This document shows, piece by piece, positions 45,435 through 56,973 of a stretch of 64,000 nt of DNA. Position numbers and translations under genes: made by a program. The notes under the pieces are model-generated. The model saw nothing but the letters and a program-made list of their open reading frames with translations, did not search any database and had not been told where the DNA came from. Positions within the stretch are counted from its first letter, which is position 1. Every line of letters starts with the position of its first letter. The DNA is taken from the NCBI RefSeq assembly GCF_030272615.1, contig NC_081414.1, positions 912,585,009 to 912,649,008 on the forward strand. Reading direction: 5' to 3'. This DNA is from Cryptomeria japonica (lineage: Eukaryota; Streptophyta; Pinopsida; Cupressales; Cupressaceae).

Positions 45435-47135
45435 ATGAAGTTCGCTAGCAAGGGAGCACAGTTGAAATCCAAGATCCAATCCAAATGGAAGAACATCATT
45501 GACACAAATCTCGGACATGTTGATCTGGAGGAATTTAAGAAAAAAATGTAAGGGCACGATGGACACATTCCTACACCTATTGCTTGTAGAATGATGCAAA
45601 ATGGAATTGTTCAGGCAGCTGGATTTCCACTAGCCAAGGAGTGTGCTGAGCTGATAGTTGAATGTGCCTTGCAATATAACGCACAATCAAGAGAGATAAT
45701 TGCACCAGATGGAAGAGTCATGGCTAATCTTTCAGAATTATCCATTCAAGAGACATTTGGCATACCAATCCATAGTAAGGCCACCTACAAGACTAAGGAG
45801 CAAACCAAGAGGGTCTATGACAATTAGTCTAAACTTTGTGTTGCGAATGTTAACAAGTCTTGGCTAGAGAAGAAAAGACCTCAAGGGAAAGTGCCAAAGC
45901 ATCTGTTGCGTCCTTACTTCAAGGAAGATTATGGTGAGATCATCCTACTACTGAACAGAATAATGGGCAGCCCTAAAAGTGCACTATTCCACACATGGAT
46001 GTATTATTTCATAGATGAAATCACCTCAGGAACCAAGTTATTCAAGTGGTCCCGCATAATCATTGCCAACCTTCATGAACGGTTGATGAACTTGGAGAGA
46101 ACGAAGACATTTTACATGAGTTCTTACATAGTCTATCTACTAGCTGCAACATACAAATATTCAGGACTGATTTGCAAAGGCACAATTGGAGGTGGTGAGA
46201 ATGAATTCAAATCATATGATTGTTATCCTCAGTTGCAACTCAAGGAGAAAAGTCATTTCAAACAAGCAAATGATGCATTCTTCATGTACATCACAAGAAC
46301 ATTGCAAGGAGGTACTCATAAAAGACTTTCCCCTGAATCAAAAAGTCTAATCAGCAAGTACGGATCCTAGTTTATCCATTTTCCAAAGTTCACTTATATC
46401 AGAATCCAAGGTTTCACTAGTTGTCCTTACCAATTGCCAATCTATCCAACCAACAGGATGGTCTTGTTGGGAGTTCTCAGATAGTTAGAATCATATCAGA
46501 GCTTCAAGAGAATAAGACAAAAGGCTGCTATCTCTTTTCCATTCTTTATTGGAAACATGTTAGAATCTTGTCCTTCAGCACAAGCAGCTGAAACAGCTAG
46601 GTTGGAGATGCAGTGGTACTCTTTTACCTTTTACCAATCCAGAGCAAACTTCGATCCTCATGGCAATATTGGATCAGTGAATGGAGAAATATTTAGGCAT
46701 AGGGTGGATATAGAAGACTATTGGGCAGATGTTGTTGATGAGTATGTTGTTAGGAAAAAGATGTGGTCTAAGTTGCCAATTTGTTTAATCAGGATCACTA
46801 AACTTTTCCCTGTGCCAGATCAAGTGGCGGAAAGTGAAGAATGCACTCAACCACGCTTTGATGGGGATGCACCACTCCCTCCTATCAAATGTTCAGAATC
46901 TGAACATGCTGACCTAGCTACCCTAATGCGACCAGTAGAAAACTATTCTGGGTGGTGGGTTGATCAACACATCCAAAGGCTGGGAAGAAGAAGAGTGAAC
47001 TTGACGTATGACTTTATGGGAGAAGCAGAGGAATGTTCTTCAAATGCTGAAGCTTCTCAAAGTTCCAGACAAATTGAAAGAACAAAACGAAAAGAAGTGG
47101 GAAGTTCTTCGAAAACTAATGAAAGGCAATTATGA
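45435..47135 (+). pseudogene. ORF-a of unit B, unknown protein
   Basis: ATG 45435 to TGA 47133-47135, 567 codons in one frame, with in-frame stops at 45549-45551 (TAA), 45825-45827 (TAG), 46368-46370 (TAG, aligned with a Trp codon in A) and 46482-46484 (TAG, aligned with the TAG at 35745 in A). Conserved with A: SKWKNIIDTN, QAAGFP, FGIPI, FKWSRIIIANL, SSYIVYLLA, SYDCYPQL, MYITRTLQGG, RVDIEDYWADV, KKMWSK. The C-terminus is Ser/Lys/Arg-rich. Family not recognised. Stops apart, no frameshift is seen over 1.7 kb, which suggests fairly recent loss. Confidence 0.7.
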
Positions 47136-47324
47136 CTGAAGGACCTAGTCAAAACTAACAAAGGGTGGAACCATCTTATTCTGCCACATCTGCAAACATA
47201 GATGTATTGGACATTGATCAGTCATTGGTAGAGATGGAGATTCCTTCCCCAGTTCATGACGAGAATGTAGAATCGGTCCATCAAGAAGATGAACAGCCAC
47301 CGTATCCTACTAGCACATAAATTT

Positions 47325-47629
47325 TGTTGCCGGGAATAATCATTATGTTATGTTTATATTGTCGTCGGTAATAATGAGTTACGGCAGTCAGTTAGTTAGT
47401 CGTCCCAAAGGGCAGTTGGACGCGACGGTTGGTCGCACCCCTTCGGGTATTATATATTGCATACCGTTCCTTCTTAGTATCATCAGAATAGTGGTATCAA
47501 ATGTGATGTTATGGCACTTGATGTACATGGACTGTTGAATTAATACAAAGACTGGTTATTTAATATATTTCCATTATGTTCTGTGCATTTACTTTCTGCA
47601 TTTAATCGTTTACCTGTATATGGCAAACA
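47325..47629 (+). repeat. 5' LTR of GPR copy 2
   Basis: TGTTGCCGGG...GGCAAACA, 305 bp; direct repeat of 54418-54722. Confidence 0.92.
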
Positions 47630-47631
47630 TT

Positions 47632-47644
47632 TGGCGCCGTTGCC
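47632..47644 (+). promoter_or_regulatory. PBS of GPR copy 2
   Basis: TGGCGCCGTTGCC starts two bases after the LTR, matching the tRNA-Asp-type PBS typical of Athila/Tat-group plant elements (established pattern). Confidence 0.85.
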
Positions 47645-47649
47645 TAGAC

Positions 47650-48733
47650 ATACTCGAGAAAGGAAGGAGCGGATGGCGTACAGACACAATGGGCCTACCC
47701 GTTGGTGAGATAAAACCAGAGGCCCACGACGCGCAAACAGAGCTCTACAACGGAGAAGACACTGCACCAAGGGAATTTTCAATCCTGCTCCAGGTAGCCA
47801 TCGAGACCTAAGTCCAACGAGAGGCCACGAAGGCTGAAATCCCACCAAATGTCATGTGGCCAGCACTGGAGGTTAGCCCGGCAATAAATCGGTTGATGAA
47901 CCACCTCCCCCGGTTGCTTGCACAGGCATCACTGGCACAACAAGCTCGCCTGGATGAGATTGCCCGAGAAAAGCGACGCCAACAAATCCTCCAACAGTAC
48001 GAAGAAAGCAGCCGTGGGGAAGCGGAGGGGGATGGCACGAGGCCAGGAAGGAATTGAACCCTAAATCCCATATAGGGATAAAGGAACATTCTATATTCAA
48101 ATAAAGGTGTCATAATATTGATACGAGTTGTATCTGACGAAATGAATTAATAAAGGCGTGTTCTGGTTTGTGTTGTGAATTATGGAAATGTATGGGAATT
48201 AATGCCCAACCTATTAAATAAAGATAGAAATAAGAAAGCAGAAACGGACGAGTGGGAGGCCGCGCAGAGGGCCTTGATTCTGGAACGAGTAGAACGTAGA
48301 CGGAGGCTGAGGCAACTTGCCAAAGGACGACCTACCGAGGGGTTGCCTGAAGGAAACCAAGGAGGTGTCACGGAGGGTGCAGAAGCCAAGGGAAATTTCT
48401 ACGCGTCGCCGGAACACCATAGGGTGAGAAGCCACGAAGAGTTTCTGGAGGAAACAAGATTATGGAGGAATCTAGTCGAAGAGACCCGGGATCAGTTTAG
48501 AAACTTATCCCTTACGCCACGAAGTGAGGATCACGAAAGGGAGCCAGGAGTGGGTGCAGGTGAGAACAAAGGGGAGGACAACCGTACGGTTGTAGGTGCC
48601 ACACACAGCAGGCAAAACACCGTACCTCCAGTCACCCACGCAGGACACACCACCGACGTCGGAGGGAGCGGCGCATAGACACAGCCATAGCCACCTCGAG
48701 GAAGACGACTCCCATCAACCGCGGGCAAACAAA
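47650..48733 (+). pseudogene. GPR copy 2 gag N-terminal region
   Basis: Open segments 47620-47811, 47854-48057 and 48175-48678 encode an Arg/Glu-rich leader protein (LLAQASLAQQARLDEIARE, later RALILERVERRRRLRQ and SHEEFLEETRLWRNLVEETR), probably helical. Stops and a non-coding gap near 48060-48170 interrupt it. It precedes the capsid domain, from which it is separated by the solo LTR at 48739. No known domain was recognised in this part. Confidence 0.5.
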
Positions 48734-48738
48734 AGTTA

Positions 48739-50272
48739 TGTAATGTCCCCAATTTTGCGAGCATCAGAGTTCGGTGGATTTAGCCTATTATGCGACCCTC
48801 GTAGGCTGATAGGATGGATAGAGGGTCTTGAGGGAGCTTGGCTTGGCTTCAGTTGTCAGATTGTTATCAGTTGGCTTTCGTTCGGACTCTATTTGCTCGG
48901 ATTGCTATTTTTAGCAGTTTTTAGCACTCAGCGGAGCACCCCTGCTATTTTTAGCAGTATGGTCTGGTCACGTGCAGAATCACTTCCTTCTTCGTCAGCT
49001 TCAGACAATTCGTGCATCGGGCATATGTTGAGAGAGATATTAATATTTAATTGATTTAATTAAATATTAATTATTTGGAGCTTATGTTATAAAGTTATAA
49101 TATTTTAAATATTATAACTTAAGTGATTTTTGCTAAAGGGGTCGCCCATCATTGAAGGGGCCACTTTTAATTATATTTTATAATTAAAAGTGCTTTCGAA
49201 AACTATTGAAAAATTAAAAAGAAAAGTTCGAATTTATTTAAATAAAACCTAATTGAGAAAATTCGAACTCTTGAGGAGATATAAGGGTTTCATTGGGATT
49301 TGAGATCATTATGTTATGAAATGGATTTTTGATCAAGTCTTCTTCCGGAGAACGAAGCCAAGGGTTTCAGTTGTCTACAGACATTGGAGAACGAGCCATG
49401 TTCAGTTTTGCAGTTCAGAGGCTGTGAAATATCAGCTGATCTATTGCATTCAGAGAGATATCTTCATTCAGAAGTTATCACAGAACGTTCACAGAGTTTT
49501 CTTTCACCTTGCTGCAATAATCAAGCTTTTTCATCCACTGCTACAGTACTCGCGTGAATAGTACCCGCGTGAACAGTGCCGTGAACAGTGCGCTACAGTG
49601 CCGTGAACAGTGCGCTACAGTGTTGTGAACAGTGCGCTACAGTGCCGTGAACAGTGCGCTACAGTAGTTTGAGTTCTATAGAAGGGGATTTAGAAAGGTT
49701 GAACAGCTATATATATTTGACAAGGGATTTGCATATGAGGAGAATCAAACCAATATATCAAGGCAGCCATTGAAATACCAGGTTTTCTATCTATGGTCAT
49801 TGTATTAGAAAATCATTACTTCATTGCATCATTTTCTATTATGATTATATCATGAAATATTTGGAGGTTGCATATGTTAAATGGAGATATAATTTGCATA
49901 TTCCACATTCATGGTAACATTCAACATTGATCAGCCATTTAGCTTTCATGCCAATTGTTTGCTTAAATGCCTAATGGCTGTAGGTGTACTTTGGGATGCA
50001 TGACAAGTGTTTGTCTTAATGTCAACTAGCTGTACTAGTTAATTTCAGTCATTACACATGTGTGGAAAGGTCTAAAACAGCTAGTATATCATTTCTATAA
50101 CAACTTTGCATTGTTAGAAGCTTTCCATAACTTCATTTGCAGCCTACAAACCCAAAGAAGACAAATAAAGAATTCACTACAGCGGCTTCAAACATTGTAT
50201 GCCAAATGTTTGACAATATTCCTTGGTGTTCATATAAGCAAAACAGGGTCAGATTAGCCAAGGGATATTACA
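48739..50272 (+). mobile_element. Solo LTR (1534 bp) nested in GPR copy 2
   Basis: TGTAATGTCCCC...GGGATATTACA with TSD AGTTA (48734-48738, 50273-50277). Same family as the LTR at 60405-61969 on the other strand: the last 200 bp and the TTTTGCGAGCATCAGAGTT start are near-identical. It contains a CTACAGT/GTGAACAGT array (49539-49667) and AT-rich inverted repeats (49060-49200). No gene; the ORFs at 48596-49054 and 49316-49561 are incidental. Confidence 0.9.
49539..49667 (+). repeat. GTGAACAGTGCGCTACAGT tandem array
   Basis: About six units of GCCGTGAACAGTGCGCTACAGT-like sequence in the solo LTR. Same motif and same LTR-relative orientation as the arrays at 24742-24990 and 60998-61136. Confidence 0.85.
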
Positions 50273-50277
50273 AGTTA

Positions 50278-51462
50278 CCTAAATTCAACGAAGATAGCAA
50301 TGATGACCCCGTACAGCACTGCCGTACGTGTGAGACAATATGGTCATCCAACGAGGTAGTTGACAAAGCGGATTGGGTGGTGCAATTCCCTGCCACCCTG
50401 AGAGGGGTAGCCATTGATTGGTACTCTGATGTGGATAAAGTAAAGGTGGGAACATGGGATGAACTACAGAAAGCTTTTGAGAAGGAGTTTCGACTCCTTC
50501 GAGATGATAATGAGATCGTGACGGAGATATTAAGCACAAAACAAGGAAAGCATGAGACAGTGCGAACATACAGCCGACGGTTAAAGGAGTTATTGGGGAA
50601 AATGGAGAACCAGCCGGCTGACGGACTAAAGAAAAGATGGTTCGTGGAAGGGTCGCGGTCATCCCCAAGGAGAAAGATGAAAATTGTACCGCCCACCTCA
50701 TACGATGACGCATACAACCAAGTGATGGATTTGGAAAGTGAAGGCAAAACATCACGGAAGAAAAAGGACAAGTCCTCTACAAAAGAGGAGTCCTCGGGAG
50801 AAAGCAGCAATGATGAATCATCAAGTAAGAAGGTGCAAGCTCTTCAAAAGGATATGCACCGAATGTTGAAGGAATTTACGAACATGAAAGGAAGCACGAG
50901 TAAAAACGAAGAGGTGTGGTGCACTGATTGTAAGGAAGAAGGCCACACAAAAGGCACCTGCCCGAAGAAGGCCTTTTGTGAGATTTGCCAAGCGATGGGA
51001 CACTCCATCAAGGAATGCCCATACAACATGAAAACCCGAAGTACGCAAATGAGCCAAGTGTTGTTCACTGAGCAGGCCACAACATCCGCACCAACGGGTA
51101 AGGCCCAGCAAACCAACACAATGGCATCATCTGGAGGTTACCGGGACAACAAACGCAGCGGCGGAAGGAATAACAACAATAACAATAACGGAAGCCGTAT
51201 CCAGTATGACACCAAGGGCTGGCCAATGATCCAATGTAGGGCCTGTAATCAGTGGGGGCACTTCGCCTGTGATTGCACTAAGGAAGCCACCCCTCAACAC
51301 CTCTGCCGATGGTGTGGGCCAAGCAACCATGAGGACGCAAATTGCCCAAAGGCAGGGGTTAATCTCCTCAACATTGAGAAGGCTGAGAAGACTGGTGAGA
51401 AAGAAGTACTAGCGATCACCCATGCTCAGACGAAAAAGGCCACTTATCCCGATGACGGCTGA
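50278..51462 (+). pseudogene. GPR copy 2 capsid-nucleocapsid
   Basis: Capsid core WVVQFPATLRGVAIDWYSDV...FRLLRDDNEIVTEI...SRRLKELLGKMENQPADG (Retrotrans_gag type), then a Lys/Ser/Glu-rich linker and four CCHC knuckles (CTDCKEEGHTKGTC, CEICQAMGHSIKEC, CRACNQWGHFACDC, CRWCGPSNHEDANC), all ligands intact. The open frame actually starts at 50137 inside the solo LTR, adding about 45 LTR-encoded residues. The stop at 51462 results from a ~56-bp deletion relative to copy 1 (near nt 51450), which shifts the frame before the protease. Confidence 0.8.
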
Positions 51463-51479
51463 ACGACAGAACAACGAGG

Positions 51480-52303
51480 TGGTGAGTACATCATCCCATA
51501 CGGAAGCTGAAAATAACATCATTGGGCAAGTACTGCAGATGGAAGTACCTATAAGGGTAAAGGACCTTTTAGAAACAATGCCATAGTTAAGAACCGCCAT
51601 TTTTAGTTCCATATAAACCACTGCGCAGGCACCTTTACGTGCCACACGGGCGGAAGTTCCAGTCAACCCCTCGGCTGACCCAATGTTGTTGGCCTTAAAT
51701 AGTGGTCGACATCTTGTTGTAGTAGAGATGGGAATTCTTGGGGCTATCCTCAAAGACACCATCGTGGACGGAGGTTCGTGGGTGAATGTACTGCCAGAGG
51801 ATACGTGGAAGAAGCTGAGGAAGCCAACATTATAGCCACCCACGTTCAACTTGGTAGGTGCAGACCAGCACGACATCAAGCCACTCGGCACCCTGATGGC
51901 CCAGCCGGTCACGATCGGCACACAACCCTTCATACTAGATTTTGTGGTAATCCCACTCAAGAAGAAGGGGTACGACGCCATCTTAGGCAGAGGGTGGCTG
52001 GTTACAGCAAAGGTGAACCACGACTGGAAAAAGAACATCCTTTCTATGGAGAAAGGGGGGCGGAAGTACACCATTGATCTGAGGACCCAGGTTGTCGGCG
52101 AGGAACTGGCATCATCTTCGGAATCGGAGGGTGAAGGAAAAGGCGACCTAAGGGACGAAGGACGGGGCTGTAGGGAGCCCAACGACAAAGGGATTCTCAA
52201 ACTAGGAGAGTGCTCCGAGGATGAGACAGGGTCATTGAATGAGCTCTTCCACTGGCAGATGGAAGATTACGAAATGTTCCAGAGTTACAGGGTCGAAGTA
52301 TAG
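51480..52303 (+). pseudogene. GPR copy 2 protease
   Basis: Retropepsin-like: VDGGSWVNVLPEDTWKKL (a Trp replaces the second Gly seen in copy 3), an in-frame TAG after KPTL (nt 51833-51835), then FNLVGADQHDIKPLG, FVVIPLKKKGYDAILGRGWL, and NELFHWQMEDYEMFQSY, ending at 52303. The frame differs from gag through the upstream deletion. Confidence 0.75.
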
Positions 52304-52790
52304 GAACCAGAGCAAGTAACAGAGGAGGTGTACCTGCCAGAATACAGAGAATATTGGAAGGGAGACGCCCCAAACCTCGGTGACGTAGATAATCCCAAGA
52401 TCATTTGTGTCGGCAACAATTGGAACCCTCTGTGGAAGGCCGCAGCCTTCAAAATCTTTATTATTCTTCTTCTTCTTATGTACGGGAAGGAGACCATGGT
52501 CTCTATAGAATTTGTGGTTCCAGGTCTTCGGATGGCCATTGAAAATAGACTTGCCACCAACGGATCCAAATTGAAACCCTACCACGAGAAGCACGCAGGG
52601 GACCCAAGAGGCCGGAAGGACACCCGAGAGTCCGAAGGGGAACCCAATAGGATGGAAGGGAACTTGAGAGGCCGGGCAGGTGACTTGAGAGGCACGGGAG
52701 ACTCTCGGGCGAGGCAAACCGAGAAAGGGCGATCCCAGAGGCACGAAACCCGAGCCGAATCTGGACACCTAGGAAAAAAAAAAAAGGCAC
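52304..52790 (+). pseudogene. GPR copy 2 spacer plus integrase C-terminal remnant
   Basis: EYWKGDAPNLGDVDNPK, then a Leu/Ile-rich stretch joined to YGKETMVSIEFVVPGL...IENRL (about nt 52440-52560), resembling the integrase C-terminus. Copy 1 shares this fusion point. The DNA at the joint, TTATTCTTCTTCTTCTTATG, resembles a polypyrimidine tract followed by TACAG in copy 1 and TACGG here. Confidence 0.6.
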
Positions 52791-52844
52791 CACCGTGCGG
52801 TGGATACCACCGTCACCGCAAGGCATAAAGCACAGCCGCAAACA

Positions 52845-53040
52845 TAAACGCAGCCCCGCACAAACACGCAGCCCCCGCACAAACGCAGCCCCGCACAAAC
52901 ACGTAGCCCCCGCACAAACGCACTCCGCCCAACAACGCAGCCCCGCACAAACATGCAACCCCTGCACAAACGCACTCCACCCAACAACGCAACGCCCACA
53001 CAAGCACAAGGCAAGCACAGGCAAGGCATACGCAGCCATA
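52845..53040. repeat. CGCAGCCCCGCACAAA short tandem repeats
   Basis: About ten units of CGCAGCCCC(C)GCACAAA-like sequence. Cys/Ala/Gly-rich ORFs on the minus strand here (52503-53251) are repeat artefacts. CCGTACGG motifs follow at 53085-53150. Confidence 0.8.
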
Positions 53041-53454
53041 CACAGCCATCCAGGAGGTAGTTAAGTGTTTGGCGTGCAGAAGGAGGCCCGTACGGTGTGT
53101 ATGGTAGACGGTTCGTCGTGTATTCCGTATGGGGTGATCCGTACGGTGGAGGGGTGTTGGCCTCACGGGAAGGTGGCCATACAATTAGAGGTGTCAGTGT
53201 TGTTGTTGACCATACGGGGAGGTTGTATGGCCGGGGTGCCATCGGGGACATTACAGTGGAAAAAAAAAAAACGACGACAACCAGATTGAAAAATCATTCG
53301 ATGACATCTGGAGCCAGGACGCTGAAAATATTAGAGTGGAGAAGATGGAGCCAAGACGCTGAAAATATTGGAGTGGAGAAGAAGGGTTTTGACATCTTAA
53401 AATATCACAGAAATGATGATGCGCGCCATGGACTTTCGGGTGGTACTGCGACAA

Positions 53455-53582
53455 GGAGCACACCTGGGGCACTGCCCCCAAACCCCGCGAGGGGCGCTGC
53501 CCCTTGACCCTGCTGGGGCGCTGCCCCTCGACCTCGCTAGGGTGCTGCTCCAGACCCCGCTAGGGGCACTGCTCAGACCCCC
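53455..53582. repeat. GC-rich GGGGCGCTGCCCC repeat of GPR copy 2
   Basis: Five units matching 11698-11812 in copy 1, with more divergence. Confidence 0.8.
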
Positions 53583-53904
53583 AGTTTTTTTTTTGAGCTA
53601 CAATACACTTTTTGGAGTTGGGCGAAGGGCATCAGAGAATCACGGTAAGTGTTGGGTTGTCCCGTACTATGAGAAAGAAGCCTGAAGCTCAGCATTGGCG
53701 GGAAGCCATACGCCGTAGAGGGAGACAGATTTGGAGGTTGCGAACAAACAAAGTCTAAGGGAAGGCATTCTAGGCACGCGAAGTCATACGGCACCAGGGA
53801 GTTATTCAGTTCAGTTATTAGCCTTTGGGGAGTGTGATGGAGAATTTGAGGCGTCTCCTAGCCTTTGTGCCAGAAGGTTGTGGCCACTTCCAGGCATGAA
53901 TGGT

Positions 53905-54360
53905 ACGCTTTGAGGAACTCAGAGTATGTCTCGATTGGACGTGAAGTTGCCTTGGTGGATGCACAGAGGGCTCGGGAGGAGCTGACCACCAGATTGGAGG
54001 CAGTAGTAGCGTGAGACTTAGCTCAGCGTACCTAGGAGTTGGTTGCCGAGAGGGCAGCGCGGGTGGCTATCGAGGACAAATTGGCTAGGGAGACAGTATC
54101 ATTTGAGTAGCAGTTGGTGGAGGCTGAGACTGAAAAGCGTGTTTTGCAGACAAGTTTGGTTTAGGCACAGGAGGACTGTGATGTCAAAGAAAAAAGAAAA
54201 AAAAAGAACTCCTTGCGGAAGCAATAATGGTGACATCCGCACTTGAGCATCGAATGGTAGCAGAAAAGGGTTTTCAGGCGAGGACGCAACAGGTGTATGA
54301 GTTCCACGCTCGACTGGCGTTAGCAGTTCATGCAGTTCTCTACCTTGGTTCTGTTTAATG
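53905..54360 (+). pseudogene. Decayed coiled-coil ORF of GPR copy 2
   Basis: Broken frames encode VALVDAQRAREELTTRLEA and ALEHRMVAEKGFQARTQQVY, as at 12086-12530. It lies just before the polypurine tract and 3' LTR. Confidence 0.5.
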
Positions 54361-54417
54361 TCATCTTTATTTTGTATTAAGTCGTCCGGAGACGACTTCT
54401 TTTCTTGGGGGAGATGA

Positions 54418-54722
54418 TGTTGTCGGGAATAATCATTATGTTATGTTTATGCTGTCGTAGGTAATAATGAGTTACGGCAGTCAGTTACTTAGTCGTCCCG
54501 AAGGGCAGTTGGACGCGACGGTTGGTCGCACCCCTTCGGGTATTATATATTGCATACCGTTCCTTCTTAGTATCATCAGAATAGTGGTATCAAATGTGAT
54601 GTTATGGCACTTGATGTACATGGACTGTTGAATTAATACAGAGACTGGTTATTTAATATATTTCCATTATGTTCTGTGCATTTACTTTCTGCATTTAATC
54701 GTTTACCTATATGTGGCAAACA
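54418..54722 (+). repeat. 3' LTR of GPR copy 2
   Basis: TGTTGTCGGG...GGCAAACA, 305 bp, preceded by the purine-rich TTGGGGGAGATGA. Confidence 0.92.
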
Positions 54723-56150
54723 AATTCTAGAATTAGAAAATAAAATGGATGATGAAGAAGGAGAGTTTCAAAAAGGAATGATTTCTGCTCTTCGGGGTAT
54801 TGCACGCAACCGAGAAATGTAAGGCAACCAAGAAGTAGAAGGCATTGAGTAGCCCACTCTTCCTGATTGGCTGAAGGAAAGGTTGAAAATAAACACACAA
54901 ATAGTAGAGGAACAAGAAGAAGACAACATAGCTGATTTCTTGGCCAAACTAGAGAAAACTGCAATGAAGAAGCTAGCTAGGAAATTCTCCACCATCTAGA
55001 GAGATGCATCATGCAAGAGAATATAGATTGTAGTACCAAAGATGGACAACGTAAAAGGGGATATTGGTCCCCACGAATATGAAATTACTACTTATGACTT
55101 GGGCCCAAGCACAAAGACCCAAGTAAAAGAGGACTTAGACAATCTGGTTGCTTCCATGAAGCCAAGATGGACAAAGAAACAGAAAAGAAGAAAGAATATA
55201 AAAGAGAAGTTGAGCACTTAAAGAATAGATTCAGCATTTGACTACTAAGCCACTTGATCAAGCAAATCCAAAGGCTCTCCCACTTTTGAATTCACAACAA
55301 GTAGTCATAGGTTCTAAGGAAGAAGCAGTGACAGCCAGAGAAACTAAAGATTGGATGAAAAGTATAAGAAAAGAAGCAGCCACATTTATGGAAGGAATAT
55401 CATTGACATATGAACAAACTTTTATTTACTTTCCAGGATTGTGAACATGGCAGAAGTGTGGGCTGACTTCCAGGATATCCAAGATAGAATTATCCCGTGC
55501 CTTAAAGAGCTGAAAGGAATCCCACCACAAAAGTTGGTTGATGGAAAAATAATTGAAGCAGGGGCTGCCTATGACTTCAATAGTTGGCACTGGACGCTAG
55601 TTGCACGAAATGAAGTCTTGGAAAGGTAAAGATTGATGTTGATAGAATAGAAGAATAGATAAAGGCAATTCAGGACAAGATTTTCCTTATAGTTGCAGAG
55701 ATACTTGGGAAAGAAACTATCCGAGAAAGGGATATGCAGTTGGAGAATCTAAAGGTCAGAACACAAGACATCTTCTTTGCCATCACAGGACCAATCTTGA
55801 AGAGCAATTTGGCTAAGGCATCGAACCTCCTGTCCATCAGAGATGCTTTTCATAAGCAAGAACTAGACTGGGAAATCACTTTTTCTCTAAGTGCAGATGA
55901 CTTGGAAGGACTAGAATTCAGGATCAACATGCTGCCACATGTCACAATGGAGGAAGTTGACCAGATTGTATCCAAGTTCATTGAATATCAAAAGAAGGAG
56001 GTGCAATCCTAAAAGATAGCATCTTGTGCCACTTATCTCATTTGCAGTTGATCTTAGATCTTATTTTGGGAAACTTTGATTAGGGTTGGTTTGTCTTGAT
56101 CTGGACCGTTGATCTTAGATTGATCTCGGCCATTCATTTGTTTTCAGAAA

Positions 56151-56163
56151 CTCTATATAAACT
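56151..56163 (+). promoter_or_regulatory. TATA box of unit B
   Basis: CTCTATATAAACTC after GGCCATTCATTTG, in the same context and at the same distance (823 bp) from the unit end as in A. Confidence 0.65.
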
Positions 56164-56973
56164 CATTCTCTCATTTCATTTCAATGTGGAGAAATTTATG
56201 AAATTGTTGCTTAGAGCTATTTGAGTAATAAAAGTTCATTATCAGTAACGTCTTGAAATCTTTTTATTGCTAAATAGTTGCATGGTTGCATATTCCCTTC
56301 AACACTTTGATTAAATTTTCTTAAGTTATTTGCTTTGAAGTTGTTAGATGAATCAAGGATTGATAAGTTTAGATTGGTGAAATTCTGCTCATACTTTTGT
56401 TGGATGGATGATTTTCATTCAATGTGTAAAGTTAGCCTGAGCTTTTGATGTGGATGCTTAACTTTTGTTTTGAGTAATATTGTTCAATTGTTGGTATTAT
56501 TCATAAGTGTGAAAATCTTAAGCACAACCCTAGAAGATTGCACCCACTTTGCGTAGTTGTCCCAGTGCGGCGAAACAAAGTGTAGTTACCAGTTTCACCT
56601 AGTCTTTATCGTCTCTTGAGTTCATAAGAATAGCCTAGCAATAGTTAGAATTCCTAAACCCTTATCTTTTTTCATCTTTTCTAAAGTCCTATATCAGAAA
56701 ATCCAAAAACAAAGAGCAGTCATTGATAAATTTGCCTAAGTCTGGATTGTGAATGATACCAGTTGATAAGTGTAAGTCCCCCTTGAGATTTTCAGCATAC
56801 ACTACCCAAGAAGCTATCCCACTAAAGTCGCTTGTTCGCACATAAAGACCTTGGAGTCGCCTTGTGGTCTTTCTCGCAATCTTGGCACAAGTAGTGATTT
56901 TGTTCAAGAGAGGATAGAGATCCTTGTGGTATTTTATTATAATGTTTGGTAGATGATAAAATGTACACCAACA

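Larger units (their letters stand above)
47325..54722 (+). mobile_element. GPR family copy 2: complete non-autonomous element
   Basis: LTRs of 305 bp at both ends; flanks AATTT (47320-47324) and AATTC (54723-54727) are a TSD with one change. PBS at 47632. Interior: gag N-terminal ORFs, capsid, four-knuckle nucleocapsid, protease, integrase C-terminal remnant, CGTACGG and GC-rich repeats, coiled-coil remnant, polypurine tract (TTGGGGGAGATGA). About nine differences between the LTRs by eye, so it is older than the chromovirus. It contains a solo LTR at 48739-50272; without it the element is about 5.9 kb. It needs RT and integrase from elsewhere. Confidence 0.88.
47132..56012 (+). pseudogene. 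ORF-b of unit B, split by GPR copy 2
   Basis: ATG 47132-47134 overlaps the ORF-a stop (ATGA). An early TAA (47318-47320) precedes the GPR insertion at 47325; the frame resumes at 54728 with LELENKMDD and LPDWLKERLK, matching ORF-b of A. Several stops and at least two frameshifts follow. Conserved late block: VWADFQDIQDRIIPCLKELKGIP (near 55455-55525) and the coiled-coil-like end (55734-56012). Unknown function. Confidence 0.55.
43021..56973 (+). mobile_element. Unit B: paralogue of unit A with two-ORF cassette
   Basis: It ends ACACCAACA at 56973 after the same R-U5-like stretch as unit A (GTAAGTCCCCCTTGAGATTTTCAGCA, TTCAAGAGAGGATA). The TATA box is at 56151-56160, 823 bp from the end. The 5' portion (43021-44987) contains spaced TTCGCCCAAGG-type motifs, but no TGTTGTG terminus; the true 5' end was probably lost at the GPR copy 3 border. 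ORF-a and ORF-b occupy 45435-56012 once GPR copy 2 is discounted. No PBS follows, so it may be a 3' or solo LTR. Confidence 0.5.

Noticed and set aside
52503-53251. Minus-strand Cys/Gly/Ala-rich ORFs of 160-178 codons
   Set aside because: They are produced by the CGCAGCCCCGCACAAA tandem repeat; no domain or conserved start.
21232-56973. Units A and B as the two LTRs of a single element
   Set aside because: ORF-a and ORF-b of A and B are strongly diverged, and the DNA between them is mostly an unrelated GPR element, so they are separate insertions.
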